In this document: piece by piece, positions 36,016 to 45,377 of the stretch
How positions within the stretch are numbered: position 1 is the stretch's first letter
Layout: every line of letters starts with the position of its first letter
Notes under the pieces: model-generated
Told to the model about the DNA's origin: nothing
Database searches by the model: none
Seen by the model: only the letters and a program-made list of their open reading frames with translations
Made by a program: the position numbers and the translations under genes
Source of the DNA: Bradyrhizobium sp. B124
GTDB taxonomy: Bacteria > Pseudomonadota > Alphaproteobacteria > Rhizobiales > Xanthobacteraceae
Length of the DNA stretch: 64,000 nt
Direction: 5' to 3'
NCBI RefSeq assembly: GCF_038967635.1
Contig: NZ_CP152413.1
Coordinates: forward strand, 5,088,001 to 5,152,000

Positions 36016-38280
36016 TCAGGAGCCGAACTTCGCCCGCAGCATGGGGCCAAGGAGATTCGAGTAATCGTCCGTCCAGAGTGCGCTGGCCGGATCCGGCGAC
36101 ATGGCGGCCCAATGCCGAGCCGCCTCGCCGACATCGTCAGGCGCGCGCGCAAGCATCACCACCCGGGACGCCGTCCTTAGCGTGGTCATGACATCGCCGA
36201 CCGGATGCCCTTCCTTGAAGAGTGCGATCAACCCCTGGGACTGCGCGATATTCGCCATGATCGGCGCGAGATCGAGATGGCGGTTGGAGATATGCACGAG
36301 AATGACCCCGTGCGGCGCCAGCTTCGACACATAGCCGGCGATCGCTTCACGCGTCAGCAGGTGGACCGGAATGCTGTCGGACGAGAAGGCGTCCAGGACG
36401 ATCAGGTCGTAGCGATCAAGCGAGGCCTGCAGTGTGAGACGCGCATCGCCGAGCACGAGGCTGGCCTTCGGCGCGCAGCGCGACAGGAACGTGAAGAAGG
36501 TTGGATTGCTCGCGATCCGGATCACCTCGGGATCGATCTCGAAGAACGTCCAATTCTCTGCGCCGCGACGGAGACAGGCGAGTGTGCCGGTACCGAGGCC
36601 GACGACCGCAACCCGTCCGAAGCCACTCCGGGCGCTGCGTGCCGCCGCAACCCCTTCAGCCAGCGGGCTGCCCGGATAGTAGTAGCTTTGAGGCTGGGGC
36701 GCTCCGGAGACTGGCGTGCTGTCGTCGTTCCGCAACCGCTCTGCGCCATGCATCGTGTTGCCGTGGAACAGCAGCCGCGCGCGGCCATCCGCGAGGTCGA
36801 CCACGGTATGGACCCCGAAGAAGCTGCGCGCGGTCTCGATCGGGGCCATGCCCGGACGCCAGAACGTCGTCAGCATCAGGCCGGTGACCGCCAACCCGGC
36901 AAATGACACCGGCCGCTGGCGCAAAAATATCATGCCGGCCGCCAGCAGGACCAGCAAGGCCCGGAACGGCAGCTCGAAGGAGGCCGGAAGCTGCAACTGG
37001 GTCACGTACCAGACCATGGCAAGCGCGATCGCCACCGCCAGCCATGGCAACGCCTTGATCAGCGCCTGGCGCGCGCCGCCTGCGAACATGCCGGGCAGTG
37101 CCAGCAATGCGAGCGCGATCAGGATCGGATATTCGTAGTTGCCGGAAAAGATCTGCGGCGCCAGCAGGCCCGCGAAGGCGCCGCCGAGCACACCGCCGAA
37201 CGAGGTGCACAGGAAGAACTCGGTCAAGCGTTGCGGGTGCGGACGCCGGGCATAGAGCTCGCCATGACAGAGCAGCGCCAACAGCGTGAACACGACGAGG
37301 TGGAGCACGATCGTCGTGAGCCAGAACACCTTGGCGCCGACCAGACTGATCGCAAGGGGGGCCACGGCGAACGGAACGAGACGCACCACGGTCGCGTGGC
37401 TGATCCACGGCCGGTCGCGGAACACGACAACGAAGCTGAACAGATAGAGCGCCAGCGGAATAACCCACAGAAAGGGCGCTGCCGCGACGTCGGTTGTCAG
37501 ATACGCGGTCACCGCGATGACCAGCCCGGACGGAATGGCCGCAAGCGCGATCCACTGCAGCCTGTCGGCCACGCTGACGACCGATGTCTCCGGCGTCGGC
37601 GTCACCTTCACGGCACCGTTGCCTCGTCCGAGCACGACGGCAACCGCCGCGACGAGCAGCGCGAGGACCGCAAAGCCGAACGACCAGATGCTCGCCTGCA
37701 TGTTCAGCGCCAGCAGTGGCTCGACAACGACAGGATAGGCAAACAGGGCCGCGAACGAGCCAAGATTCGATGCGGCATAGAGCACATAGGGATTGTCGGC
37801 ATCGCGATGGCCGCTTCCGGCGAACCAGCTCTGCAACAAGGGCGCGCTCGCCGACAACGCAAAGAACGGCAGGCCGATTGACGCAGCGAACAGTCCGAAC
37901 AACCAGAGCGCGGTTCCATCGGCGGGTGGCGCACCCCAATTGGGCGCGATCGCAATCGGCAAGGTCATGGCCGTGACGGCGAGCAGGAGCAGGTGGACGA
38001 GGCCTGCGCGCTGCGTCCCGAACAACCGGCCGAGCAGATGTGCATAGGCATAGCCGGCGAGCAGGACGGCCTGGAAGAACACCATCGCCACCGACCAGAC
38101 CGAGGGCGCGCCGCCAAGCTTCGGCAGCACCATTTTCGCGAACATCGGCTGAATCAGGAACAGCAGCAGCGCGGATACGAACACCGTCGCCACGCTGAGG
38201 AACGGCAGCAGGCGCGTATCATCGGCAGAACGCGATACCTCCGGAAGCGTGCGATCCGGCGCGTTCTCAAAAAGTGACAT
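36016..38280 (-). CDS. Membrane-fused spermidine-synthase-like protein
   Basis: A 754-residue protein from ATG 38280 (MSLFENAPDR). Residues about 25-490 hold many hydrophobic segments resembling an MFS-like membrane domain. Residues about 520-754 are a soluble spermidine-synthase-like Rossmann domain (VAVVGLGTGTLACLRRGAE, then FFEIDPEVIRIA, and VLDAFSSDSIPVHLLTREA). Substrate and partner are unknown, and polyamine synthesis is not proven: the usual active-site residues need alignment. Monocistronic. Confidence 0.85.
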   Translation of the reverse strand: MSLFENAPDRTLPEVSRSADDTRLLPFLSVATVFVSALLLFLIQPMFAKMVLPKLGGAPSVWSVAMVFFQAVLLAGYAYAHLLGRLFGTQRAGLVHLLLLAVTAMTLPIAIAPNWGAPPADGTALWLFGLFAASIGLPFFALSASAPLLQSWFAGSGHRDADNPYVLYAASNLGSFAALFAYPVVVEPLLALNMQASIWSFGFAVLALLVAAVAVVLGRGNGAVKVTPTPETSVVSVADRLQWIALAAIPSGLVIAVTAYLTTDVAAAPFLWVIPLALYLFSFVVVFRDRPWISHATVVRLVPFAVAPLAISLVGAKVFWLTTIVLHLVVFTLLALLCHGELYARRPHPQRLTEFFLCTSFGGVLGGAFAGLLAPQIFSGNYEYPILIALALLALPGMFAGGARQALIKALPWLAVAIALAMVWYVTQLQLPASFELPFRALLVLLAAGMIFLRQRPVSFAGLAVTGLMLTTFWRPGMAPIETARSFFGVHTVVDLADGRARLLFHGNTMHGAERLRNDDSTPVSGAPQPQSYYYPGSPLAEGVAAARSARSGFGRVAVVGLGTGTLACLRRGAENWTFFEIDPEVIRIASNPTFFTFLSRCAPKASLVLGDARLTLQASLDRYDLIVLDAFSSDSIPVHLLTREAIAGYVSKLAPHGVILVHISNRHLDLAPIMANIAQSQGLIALFKEGHPVGDVMTTLRTASRVVMLARAPDDVGEAARHWAAMSPDPASALWTDDYSNLLGPMLRAKFGS

Positions 38281-38409
38281 TCGTTGGCCCTTGCAATCTT
38301 TGCTTGCAAGGTAGTTAGCCGCGCCTAAGCAAGGGTTAATCACAGTTCAGGGAGCGCGTATCGGCGACGGAGAAACAGTTTTGCCTATCGAACCTCCGCC
38401 GGTGCCCCG

Positions 38410-39657
38410 TCACCTCTTGTCCGGCGTCCCTTCAACACCGGAGCCAAATCGCACCCAGTTCTGCCCATCGAACTTCTGTAATTGCATTCGCTCGATCGGG
38501 TAGTGGTCGCTTGGCGATGTCGTCAACACAATATCCGGAAGCAGCATGTCGAGGTGAACCCCGTTCAAGGCCTCGGCCTGCCGCATGACGTTGGCGCGCG
38601 TCAGGTCATCCCCGCATTGCTTGAGCACGTCAACCAGCGCCTGCGCGGCGTTGTATCCATAGACCACGTAAGAATTGTCTCGATCCTCGCCCGGCATGTG
38701 CTCGGCCATGAAATCGGAGAATCTCTTCAAGCCGGGGTCGTCCTTCCAGGCCGCATCCGCGGGGTCCTTGCTGTAACTTGCGGTGATGATGTCCCTGGCG
38801 TTCTCGAGGCCGGCGGGCTTCAGCACGGCGCTGATCGACTGCGAGTTTCCATGCAGAATCTGCACGGGCTTCCAGCCGATCTCTGCCGCTTTCTTGATGG
38901 CCTGGGCCGCAAATTTCGCGGAGGCAAAATTGACGAAGATGCTGGCGCCGGAGAATTTCAGTTTCACAAGCTCGGAATCGATCGTCGGTGCGCTCGTCTC
39001 ATAGGTGACCTCGGCGACGATGTTGCCCGCTGCTTCGCCGAGACCGTCTTTCAAGCCCTTGATGTTGTCCCGTCCGAAGTCGTCATTGGACGACAGCACG
39101 GCAATCTTTCCGTTGGGATGGTTCTCGCGCAGGTACTTTCCGTAGATGCGTGTTTCGCTCTGGTAGCTCGGCTGGAAGCCCATCGACCACGGATATGCCT
39201 TGTGATCGCCGAACACGGTTGCGCCCGCCGCGATAAACAGCTGCGGCACCTTCCTGGCGTTGACATATTTGATGACCGACATGGTGGTCGGCGTACCGAG
39301 TTGATTGAAGAGCAGCAGCACCTCGTCGCTCTCGATCAACTTGCGGGTCTGCTCGACGGTCTTCGGCGGACTATAGGCATCATCATAGGAGATGAACTCG
39401 ATCTTGCGGCCGTTAACCCCGCCCTGATCGTTGATCATCTTGAAGTAGGCGGCTTCGGTTCTGGCGATGATGCCATTCGAGGACAGCGGCCCACTGTAGG
39501 GAGCCGTGTTGCCGATCTTGATCGCCGTGTCGGATACGCCGGTATCGTAGCGCTTCTCCTCGTGAGCCGAGCCCGGCGCTGCAACGGCGAGGCCGGTCAG
39601 GATCGTCAGCGCGACACCCAAACAAGCGGATCTCGCCTCGCGCGCGTGCCGTGGCAT
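38410..39657 (-). CDS. Branched-chain-type ABC transporter substrate-binding protein
   Basis: A 415-residue periplasmic binding protein of the LivK type. Signal peptide about 1-31 (AVAAPGSA). Family stretches are IKIGNTAPYSGPLSS, MINDQGGVNGRKIEF and AVLSSNDDFGRDNIKG. It is the last gene of the aromatic operon, 45 nt after the VOC gene, so its ligand is probably the aromatic substrate. Membrane and ATPase genes are not in the operon. Confidence 0.9.
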   Translation of the reverse strand: MPRHAREARSACLGVALTILTGLAVAAPGSAHEEKRYDTGVSDTAIKIGNTAPYSGPLSSNGIIARTEAAYFKMINDQGGVNGRKIEFISYDDAYSPPKTVEQTRKLIESDEVLLLFNQLGTPTTMSVIKYVNARKVPQLFIAAGATVFGDHKAYPWSMGFQPSYQSETRIYGKYLRENHPNGKIAVLSSNDDFGRDNIKGLKDGLGEAAGNIVAEVTYETSAPTIDSELVKLKFSGASIFVNFASAKFAAQAIKKAAEIGWKPVQILHGNSQSISAVLKPAGLENARDIITASYSKDPADAAWKDDPGLKRFSDFMAEHMPGEDRDNSYVVYGYNAAQALVDVLKQCGDDLTRANVMRQAEALNGVHLDMLLPDIVLTTSPSDHYPIERMQLQKFDGQNWVRFGSGVEGTPDKR

Positions 39658-39702
39658 CTCTTTCCTCGCGGTTTTGATATTCGATCGGCAATCGGCCAGG
39701 CG

Positions 39703-40578
39703 CTACGCCGTCTTCAAGTCGAACTCGAAGCGGGTTCCCCACGTCGTGAGCTGATCGATCGTCCACACGCGAGGACGTTGGGGAAATGCATCGTGCCACG
39801 GTCGCGGCTCGAAAATATTGAGCTCTGGAACGAGCACGTCCATGTCGGAGTAGAGCTCGATCAGAAAGCGGCTGGGGTCGTAGTGATAGGAGGCGAGGTT
39901 GTGGCCCGCGGTGTGCCGCGACGGGCCCCAGAGCATCTGATGACCTGTCGTCGCGAGAAAATCCGCGGCATCGTGATGCGCGGCGCGGCTGCGCAGCTCG
40001 AAGGCGAGATGGTGAACACGCGCCTCCGGTGCCGCGATGATATTGAGCACGTGATGATCGTGATTGCAGGTCAGGAACGTGGCTATGCCCTCGAACCAAT
40101 CGGTCGCACGAAACCCGATCGCCGAACAGAATTTGATGAGCTTGTCCGCCTCCGGCGCCATCAGGGCGACATGTCCGAGGCGCGTCGGAACGACACCCGA
40201 GGTGCGGAAGCCCGGGCCGGGCATAGCCATCTCCGGCACGAGGTGCAGTGTGTGCCCGGCGACGACGACCTCCACCAGTTCCGGAACGCCCGGCCGCGCG
40301 TCGCTCTTTCTTTCCGCGGAAAGTCCGAGATCGCGCAGTGAGTGAATCGTCTCGTCGACCGCTTCTTGACCGATCCTCAGGCCGAGAGCGGTGAGGCGTT
40401 TATCGGACGCCGGCTTGATGGTGATGTTGTGGTGATCGACACCGAGGCTGAAATAGGTGCGGCCGTCGGAACCGCGCTCGGTCGGAGTTGCGCCGATCAC
40501 TTGATCATAATAGGCGATCTCCTGTTCTGCGGCGGGCGTATCGAGATCGACATAGGCGATTTGGAAAGCGCGGGTCAT
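39703..40578 (-). CDS. VOC-fold extradiol-dioxygenase-like protein
   Basis: A 291-residue two-module vicinal-oxygen-chelate protein. Candidate iron ligands are His136 (RLGHVALM), His189/190 (RVHHLAFE) and Glu241 (LIELYSD), the His-His-Glu set of type I extradiol dioxygenases. Such enzymes cleave catechol-type rings beside the hydroxyls. The start overlaps the preceding hydroxylase stop by 4 nt. It sits in an operon with two flavin hydroxylases and a FAH-family hydrolase, which fits a meta-cleavage route. Confidence 0.88.
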   Translation of the reverse strand: MTRAFQIAYVDLDTPAAEQEIAYYDQVIGATPTERGSDGRTYFSLGVDHHNITIKPASDKRLTALGLRIGQEAVDETIHSLRDLGLSAERKSDARPGVPELVEVVVAGHTLHLVPEMAMPGPGFRTSGVVPTRLGHVALMAPEADKLIKFCSAIGFRATDWFEGIATFLTCNHDHHVLNIIAAPEARVHHLAFELRSRAAHHDAADFLATTGHQMLWGPSRHTAGHNLASYHYDPSRFLIELYSDMDVLVPELNIFEPRPWHDAFPQRPRVWTIDQLTTWGTRFEFDLKTA

Positions 40579-41777
40579 GGTTTTTCCTCCAGCGTCGCCG
40601 CGACGGCTTCTGCGTCGTAGCCATAAAGTCGGTTCATTGCCTCGGGGCTGCCACGCACGCCGCGCGTGGCGAGGACGTGATCCCGCTCGATCTGTTGCGG
40701 TCCATCCGGCATGTGGAAGCTTGTGGAATTGGCGCGGGATCGCTCCTGCACCTCGGTCGCACGCGGCTTGCGCAATGCGACGTAAGCCCGAAACGCAGAC
40801 GGAATGTCGAAGGCTGTGTGATTCAGGCAGGCCGCCAGGGCCGCGCCGTCCTCGATGGCCTGTGCGGCGCCTTGTGCCATGAACGGCAGCATGGGATGAC
40901 AGGCGTCCCCGAGCAGCGCGATCCGCCCTTGCGTCCATTCCGGAAATGGATTGCGGTCGAACAACGCCCACTTGTACGTCTCGTCGACCGCGTTGAGGAT
41001 CGTCGCAAGCTGCGGATGCCACCCTTCATAAATCTTGACGGCATCCGAGATCGAACCGCGGTCGGACCACTGCTCCCGCGTCCAGGTCGCCGCTTCGCTC
41101 ACCGCCACAAAATTCAGAAAGCGGCCGGCGGCGACGAAGTAATGGACGAAGTGTCCGCCCGGCCCCACCCAGTTCGTGACGTCGAGCGGCAGGTCGAGAT
41201 GCGCGACGCGCTCCAAAGGCGCGAGCCCGCGATACGCGATCTGCCCCGAGAACCTCGGCTTCTCCTCGCCGAACAGACACTCACGAACCCTGGAGTGGAT
41301 GCCGTCGGCCCCGATCAGGAGATCGCCGCGCGCGGACGTACCATCCTCGAAATGCGCGGTCACGCCGCTGTCGTCTTGCTCGACATCGACCAGACGGCGT
41401 CCGAGCTTGATCTCCCTGGGACCGAACGCGTCGGCCAGGAGGGCGATGAGGTCCGCCCGGTGAAAATGGTAATAGGGCGAACCATAACGGTGCTCGAGGA
41501 CGTCGCCCAATTCCTCGCGCCCCAGCACACGGCCGTCCTGCCAGCGACGAAACACCACCGCGGCGGGGCGCACGGCGGCGCGCGCCATGGCATCGCCAAG
41601 CCCGTAGCGGCGAAGCAACCGGGAGGCGTTGGGGCTGATCTGGATGCCGGCGCCGACCTCGCGTTGCGCCATCGTCTGCTCGAACAGGGAAACGTCGAGA
41701 CCAGCCCGGCGCAGCGCAATGGCAGCGGCCGTGCCCCCGATGCCGGCGCCGATCACGAGGGCACGCAGCGACTTCAC
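40575..41777 (-). CDS. FAD-dependent aromatic hydroxylase (salicylate/3-hydroxybenzoate hydroxylase-like)
   Basis: A 400-residue flavoprotein monooxygenase. FAD motifs: VIGAGIGGTAAAIALRRAG (about 8-26), LIGADGIHSRVR (about 155-166) and RIALLGDACHPMLPF (about 285-299). The PHBH-family group includes salicylate and 3-hydroxybenzoate 6-hydroxylases; the exact substrate cannot be assigned. Overlaps the upstream hydroxylase stop and the downstream VOC start by 4 nt each. Confidence 0.9.
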   Translation of the reverse strand: MKSLRALVIGAGIGGTAAAIALRRAGLDVSLFEQTMAQREVGAGIQISPNASRLLRRYGLGDAMARAAVRPAAVVFRRWQDGRVLGREELGDVLEHRYGSPYYHFHRADLIALLADAFGPREIKLGRRLVDVEQDDSGVTAHFEDGTSARGDLLIGADGIHSRVRECLFGEEKPRFSGQIAYRGLAPLERVAHLDLPLDVTNWVGPGGHFVHYFVAAGRFLNFVAVSEAATWTREQWSDRGSISDAVKIYEGWHPQLATILNAVDETYKWALFDRNPFPEWTQGRIALLGDACHPMLPFMAQGAAQAIEDGAALAACLNHTAFDIPSAFRAYVALRKPRATEVQERSRANSTSFHMPDGPQQIERDHVLATRGVRGSPEAMNRLYGYDAEAVAATLEEKP

Positions 41778-43396
41778 CGCTCACCTCCCCAGCCGAGAGC
41801 CGTCGCGAGGATCGCGTCAGCATTGGGTGCCTTGCCGCCCGTTCCACGCCACGCGATGTGATGGTCGGGGCGCACCAGCAGCAGGTCCCGGCCATAGACG
41901 CCCTTCAGATCGGGCTCGTCGAGTTGCAGGATCGACAGCGGGATCCGCCGTCGCGCCGCAGCGTCGACGAAGGGTGACAGTTCGGCGCCGCGGAAATCGA
42001 TCAGCGTGAAATGCTGACCCAGCCGATCGTAGAGCGCCGTCTCATCCTTGAGATACGTGCTGGGCAGGCGGGCACCGGGCGTGGTCGTCGGCTTGTAGAC
42101 GACCGGATCGAACGGAAACGGAGCGGCCTTCGCGTCGGCGACGATCGGCGATCCTTCATAGACAAAGCCGTGCTCGATCCCGAAACATTCGTTCTCTGCG
42201 TTGCCGAGCCTGGCAAGCTCTGCACCGACTTCGGCGCGGCGCACGGGATTTTCGCTGTTGTCGCCTTGCAGCAAGTTTCCATAGGCTTCGGCAATCTGCA
42301 TTCGCACTTGCATATGGCGGCCGGACGCGTCGCGATTTCGTGCGGCGACGGGGCGCCGCTCAACTTCGTAAGAGGCGAGCAGGCCAGGCCCGCCGAAACC
42401 TTGCAGCGTCGCAGCCAGTTTCCAGCCGAGGTCGATGGCGTCGCCGACCCCGGAGTTCATCCCATAGCCGCCGGTCGGGATGAACTGATGCGCGGAGTCG
42501 CCGGCGAGGAGGACGCGTCCCTTGCCATAGGATTCGGCGACAAGGAGATGAGGCGTCCAGGCATTGGCGACCAGGATCTCGAAAGCAAACGGCCGGCCGG
42601 CATAGGCCTCGACCAGCGCGCGTGGATCGAGCTTGCTCGCATCCTGCCCGGGCAGCACGGGAACATGCACGGTCCAGATATCATCATCGTTCTGGGCGAT
42701 CATGGTTCCAAGCGGCGATTGGTAGTGCCAGGCGACGCCCCAGCGCTGCAACAGGTCGCGCTCCGTCGATCGGAAGTGAATCATGTAGAGCTCGCCGACG
42801 CGCGACTGCCCCTCCAGCGCGATATCCAGTCCCGCGCGGACGCGGCTGGAGCCGCCGTCGCAACCGATCAGATACTGACAGCTGACCTGCTCTTGCGCGC
42901 CACTTCCCTGCTCCCGCAGCACAGCGACGACGCCATCGTCTTTTGCTTCAAAGCTTTCAAAGGCGACGCCGAACCGCACGTCGACTTCCGAACGGGCGTC
43001 GATGGCCTGCTTCAGGACAGGTTCGATCTCGACCTGTGAAACGCGCATCGGCGGTTCGAGCGGCTGGGTGCCGTCGTTCCTGGTTCGGCCGTGCTTTCGA
43101 AACTCACTCGGGCTCATGTATCGGAAACGATGCAGCTCATATCCCGCGAGGCTCGTGATCCAGGAGACGTCGAAGGGATGATCTTCCGCTACCGCGACCT
43201 TTCGCAACGCGTCCGACAGGCCGAACCGGCGGAACAGCTCCATGCTGCGGCTGTTGGTGATATCCATCTTCGGGTGGCGGGTCGTCGTCGCATTCCGCTC
43301 GACCAGCATGGAGCGAATGCCGAAACGGGCCAGGACGTTCGCAAGCGTCATCCCGACGGGACCGCCCCCTGCAATCAAAACCGGAACCGATTTCAT
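41774..43396 (-). CDS. FAD-dependent aromatic hydroxylase, MhpA/PHBH type
   Basis: A 540-residue flavoprotein monooxygenase (ATG at 43396). FAD motifs: VLIAGGGPVGMTLANVLA (about 5-22), YLIGCDGGSSRVR (about 173-185) and RVLLAGDSAHQFIPTGGYGM (about 286-305). The C-terminal thioredoxin-like domain (from about 430) is typical of MhpA, PheA and related phenol-type hydroxylases. Translationally coupled to the second hydroxylase. Confidence 0.92.
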   Translation of the reverse strand: MKSVPVLIAGGGPVGMTLANVLARFGIRSMLVERNATTTRHPKMDITNSRSMELFRRFGLSDALRKVAVAEDHPFDVSWITSLAGYELHRFRYMSPSEFRKHGRTRNDGTQPLEPPMRVSQVEIEPVLKQAIDARSEVDVRFGVAFESFEAKDDGVVAVLREQGSGAQEQVSCQYLIGCDGGSSRVRAGLDIALEGQSRVGELYMIHFRSTERDLLQRWGVAWHYQSPLGTMIAQNDDDIWTVHVPVLPGQDASKLDPRALVEAYAGRPFAFEILVANAWTPHLLVAESYGKGRVLLAGDSAHQFIPTGGYGMNSGVGDAIDLGWKLAATLQGFGGPGLLASYEVERRPVAARNRDASGRHMQVRMQIAEAYGNLLQGDNSENPVRRAEVGAELARLGNAENECFGIEHGFVYEGSPIVADAKAAPFPFDPVVYKPTTTPGARLPSTYLKDETALYDRLGQHFTLIDFRGAELSPFVDAAARRRIPLSILQLDEPDLKGVYGRDLLLVRPDHHIAWRGTGGKAPNADAILATALGWGGER

Positions 43397-43586
43397 TGTT
43401 TCCTCCCATAAGGACCGGCGGCGGATTTTATGTTGTTGCCGCTCGCGCGCCACGTCAGATCAAGATCTGGCCTGATCGACTCCCTCAACTCCGGGCACTG
43501 TGCGCATCGACCTCGGCCAGGCTTTCATCCTCCTGGCGATCGATACGACGTCCGTTCGCAACCGCGCGCAGCGACGTCGACGAAGG

Positions 43587-44465
43587 TCAGGCAGCTGCAC
43601 GTACCGCATCATCGCTCTCCTGCACGATCGGATTGCGAAGTACGCCCAATCCCTCGATCTCGATCTCGCAGACGTCGCCGGGCTTCATGTAGAGCGGCGG
43701 CTTACGTGCAGCGCCGACGCCGGACGGCGTGCCGGTCACGATCAGATCGCCCGGATACAACGTTATACCCTCGCTGATCAGCGCGACCAGCGTTGCGACA
43801 TCGAAGATGAGGTCGGAGGTCGATGTCTTCTGCATCACCGTGCCGTTCAAGCGCGTCTCGAGCGTCAGGCCGCGGGCGCCGGGCGGAAGTTCGTCGGCCG
43901 TCACCAGCGCAGGTCCGAACGCTCCGGTGCCGTCGAAGTTCTTGCCCATGGTCCATTGCGGCGTCCGGAACTGATAATCCCGGATCGTGCCGTCATTGAA
44001 GATCGAATAGCCGGCGACATGATCGAGCGCCGCGGACTGCGGGATATGGCGACCGCCGTGCCCGATGACTGCGACAAGCTCGCCTTCATAGTCGAGCGCT
44101 GCCGAAACCTTCGGCCGCACGATCGGCGCACCGTGCCCGATCAGGCTCGACGAGAACCGGCCGAACAGCGTGGGGTAGTCGGGCTGCTGGATGCTGCTTT
44201 CGGCGGTGTGGTCCGCGTAGTTCAGTCCAACACAGATGATCTTGCCGGGTGAGGACAGCGGAGGAAGGAAGGTCACGGCTTCCGGATCGAGCGGCTCGCC
44301 CTTGAGAAGCGCCGCTGCGAGATCCTTCAGCCCGTCATGCCCGCCGGCGAGGGCGCGCTCGAGCCGGCCGTGCGCTGCGCCATCATCAAGTCCCCGATAT
44401 CGGCCGGCCGGATCGGCCACGGCGAGGCCGCGCTTCGCGTTTCTTTCGTAAGCGATGAACCGCAT
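43587..44465 (-). CDS. Fumarylacetoacetate-hydrolase-family enzyme
   Basis: A 292-residue FAH-fold hydrolase. KIICVGLNYADHTAES opens the catalytic domain. Metal ligands are expected in SAALDYEGELVAVIG. The C-terminus has the TGTPSGVGAARKPPLYMKPG signature. Members hydrolyse or decarboxylate ring-cleavage products such as acylpyruvates. First gene of the leftward aromatic operon; a 190-nt gap separates it from the next gene. Confidence 0.93.
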   Translation of the reverse strand: MRFIAYERNAKRGLAVADPAGRYRGLDDGAAHGRLERALAGGHDGLKDLAAALLKGEPLDPEAVTFLPPLSSPGKIICVGLNYADHTAESSIQQPDYPTLFGRFSSSLIGHGAPIVRPKVSAALDYEGELVAVIGHGGRHIPQSAALDHVAGYSIFNDGTIRDYQFRTPQWTMGKNFDGTGAFGPALVTADELPPGARGLTLETRLNGTVMQKTSTSDLIFDVATLVALISEGITLYPGDLIVTGTPSGVGAARKPPLYMKPGDVCEIEIEGLGVLRNPIVQESDDAVRAAA

Positions 44466-44501
44466 GGGGTGTTTCCTCCGTGTTCGTCTCCTCTAGCACA
44501 T

Positions 44502-44550
44502 AAAATGCATATTACAAATAAAAATGCATTATTTTAGAATCGTGCATATT
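44502..44550. promoter_or_regulatory. Repeated TGCAT operator array in the FAH-GntR divergent region
   Basis: AAAATGCATATT (44502-44513) and AAAATGCATTATT (44521-44533) are near-identical; a third TGCATATT lies at 44543-44550. TGCAT cores are 19 and 18 bp apart, near two helical turns. This AT-rich block between the divergent genes is the likely GntR binding region. Confidence 0.55.
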
Positions 44551-44578
44551 TTTGATGACTCGGATCACCCCTTTTGTT

Positions 44579-45343
44579 ATGGCTAAGCCCATGGAATCAC
44601 CGACGAGTCTGACCCACGGGGCCTATGCGAAGCTTCGCGCCCAATTGCTGGCCTGCCGCTTCGCGCCCGGAGAAAAGCTGAAAATCGACGATCTGTGCCG
44701 CCGCTTCGAGGTCGGGTCGAGCGCCGTGCGCGAGGCTCTGTCGCGCCTCGCATCAGAGGGTTTTGTGGTCAGCGAACCACAACGCGGTTTCCGCGTGGCG
44801 CCGTTGTCCGTCGATGCGCTGAGCGACCTCACAAATGTTCGATGCAGCATCGAGGAACTATGCCTTCGCGGCGCGATCGAGAAAGGCGGGATCGAGTGGC
44901 AGTCACAGGTGGTCGCTGCGCTGCATCGCCTGTCGCACACGCCGGTATGGGCAGATAAGGCCGCGCGACGCTACAGCGAAGAGTATTCGAGGGCGCACGA
45001 GATTTTTCATGAAGCGCTCGCGTCGGGATGCGGCAGCCCCTGGCTGCTCCACTTGCGCGCGACGCTTTACAACCACTCCGAACGCTACCGCGCGTTTTCC
45101 GGTCCCTTGTCCAAGGTGGACAGAGACCTCGACAGGGAACATCGGGAGATTGCAGAGGCCACTCTGGCGCGGGACAGCGAACGCGCCGTCACGCTGATGA
45201 ACCAGCACCTGCAAATGACCACGAAGGTCATCCTCGATTCCGTATTGGCCGGGCGCGAGCCGGCTCCGGAATCTGCAAGGGCGAAACCAGGCGAGGCTTA
45301 TCTGCCTGAAAGCCTGCCTCGCAAACGCGGCGCGCCCGCCTGA
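44579..45343 (+). CDS. GntR-family regulator with FCD domain
   Basis: A 254-residue regulator (from ATG 44579; ATGs at 44555 and 44591 are alternatives with equally weak start signals). The winged helix is LRAQLLACRFAPGEKLKIDD, CRRFEVGSSAVREALSRLA (about 20-75). A helical FCD ligand domain (about 85-225) follows. It is divergent from the aromatic operon and is probably its ligand-responsive repressor, with the TGCAT repeats as operator. Confidence 0.9.
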   Translation: MAKPMESPTSLTHGAYAKLRAQLLACRFAPGEKLKIDDLCRRFEVGSSAVREALSRLASEGFVVSEPQRGFRVAPLSVDALSDLTNVRCSIEELCLRGAIEKGGIEWQSQVVAALHRLSHTPVWADKAARRYSEEYSRAHEIFHEALASGCGSPWLLHLRATLYNHSERYRAFSGPLSKVDRDLDREHREIAEATLARDSERAVTLMNQHLQMTTKVILDSVLAGREPAPESARAKPGEAYLPESLPRKRGAPA

Positions 45344-45377
45344 CGCAGGCAGCATTTCGAACCGTTTCGGCGCAGCG

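Noticed and set aside
38482..40341. 619-codon rightward open frame over the binding-protein and VOC genes
   Set aside because: Crosses two well-supported genes on the other strand and has no recognisable motif.
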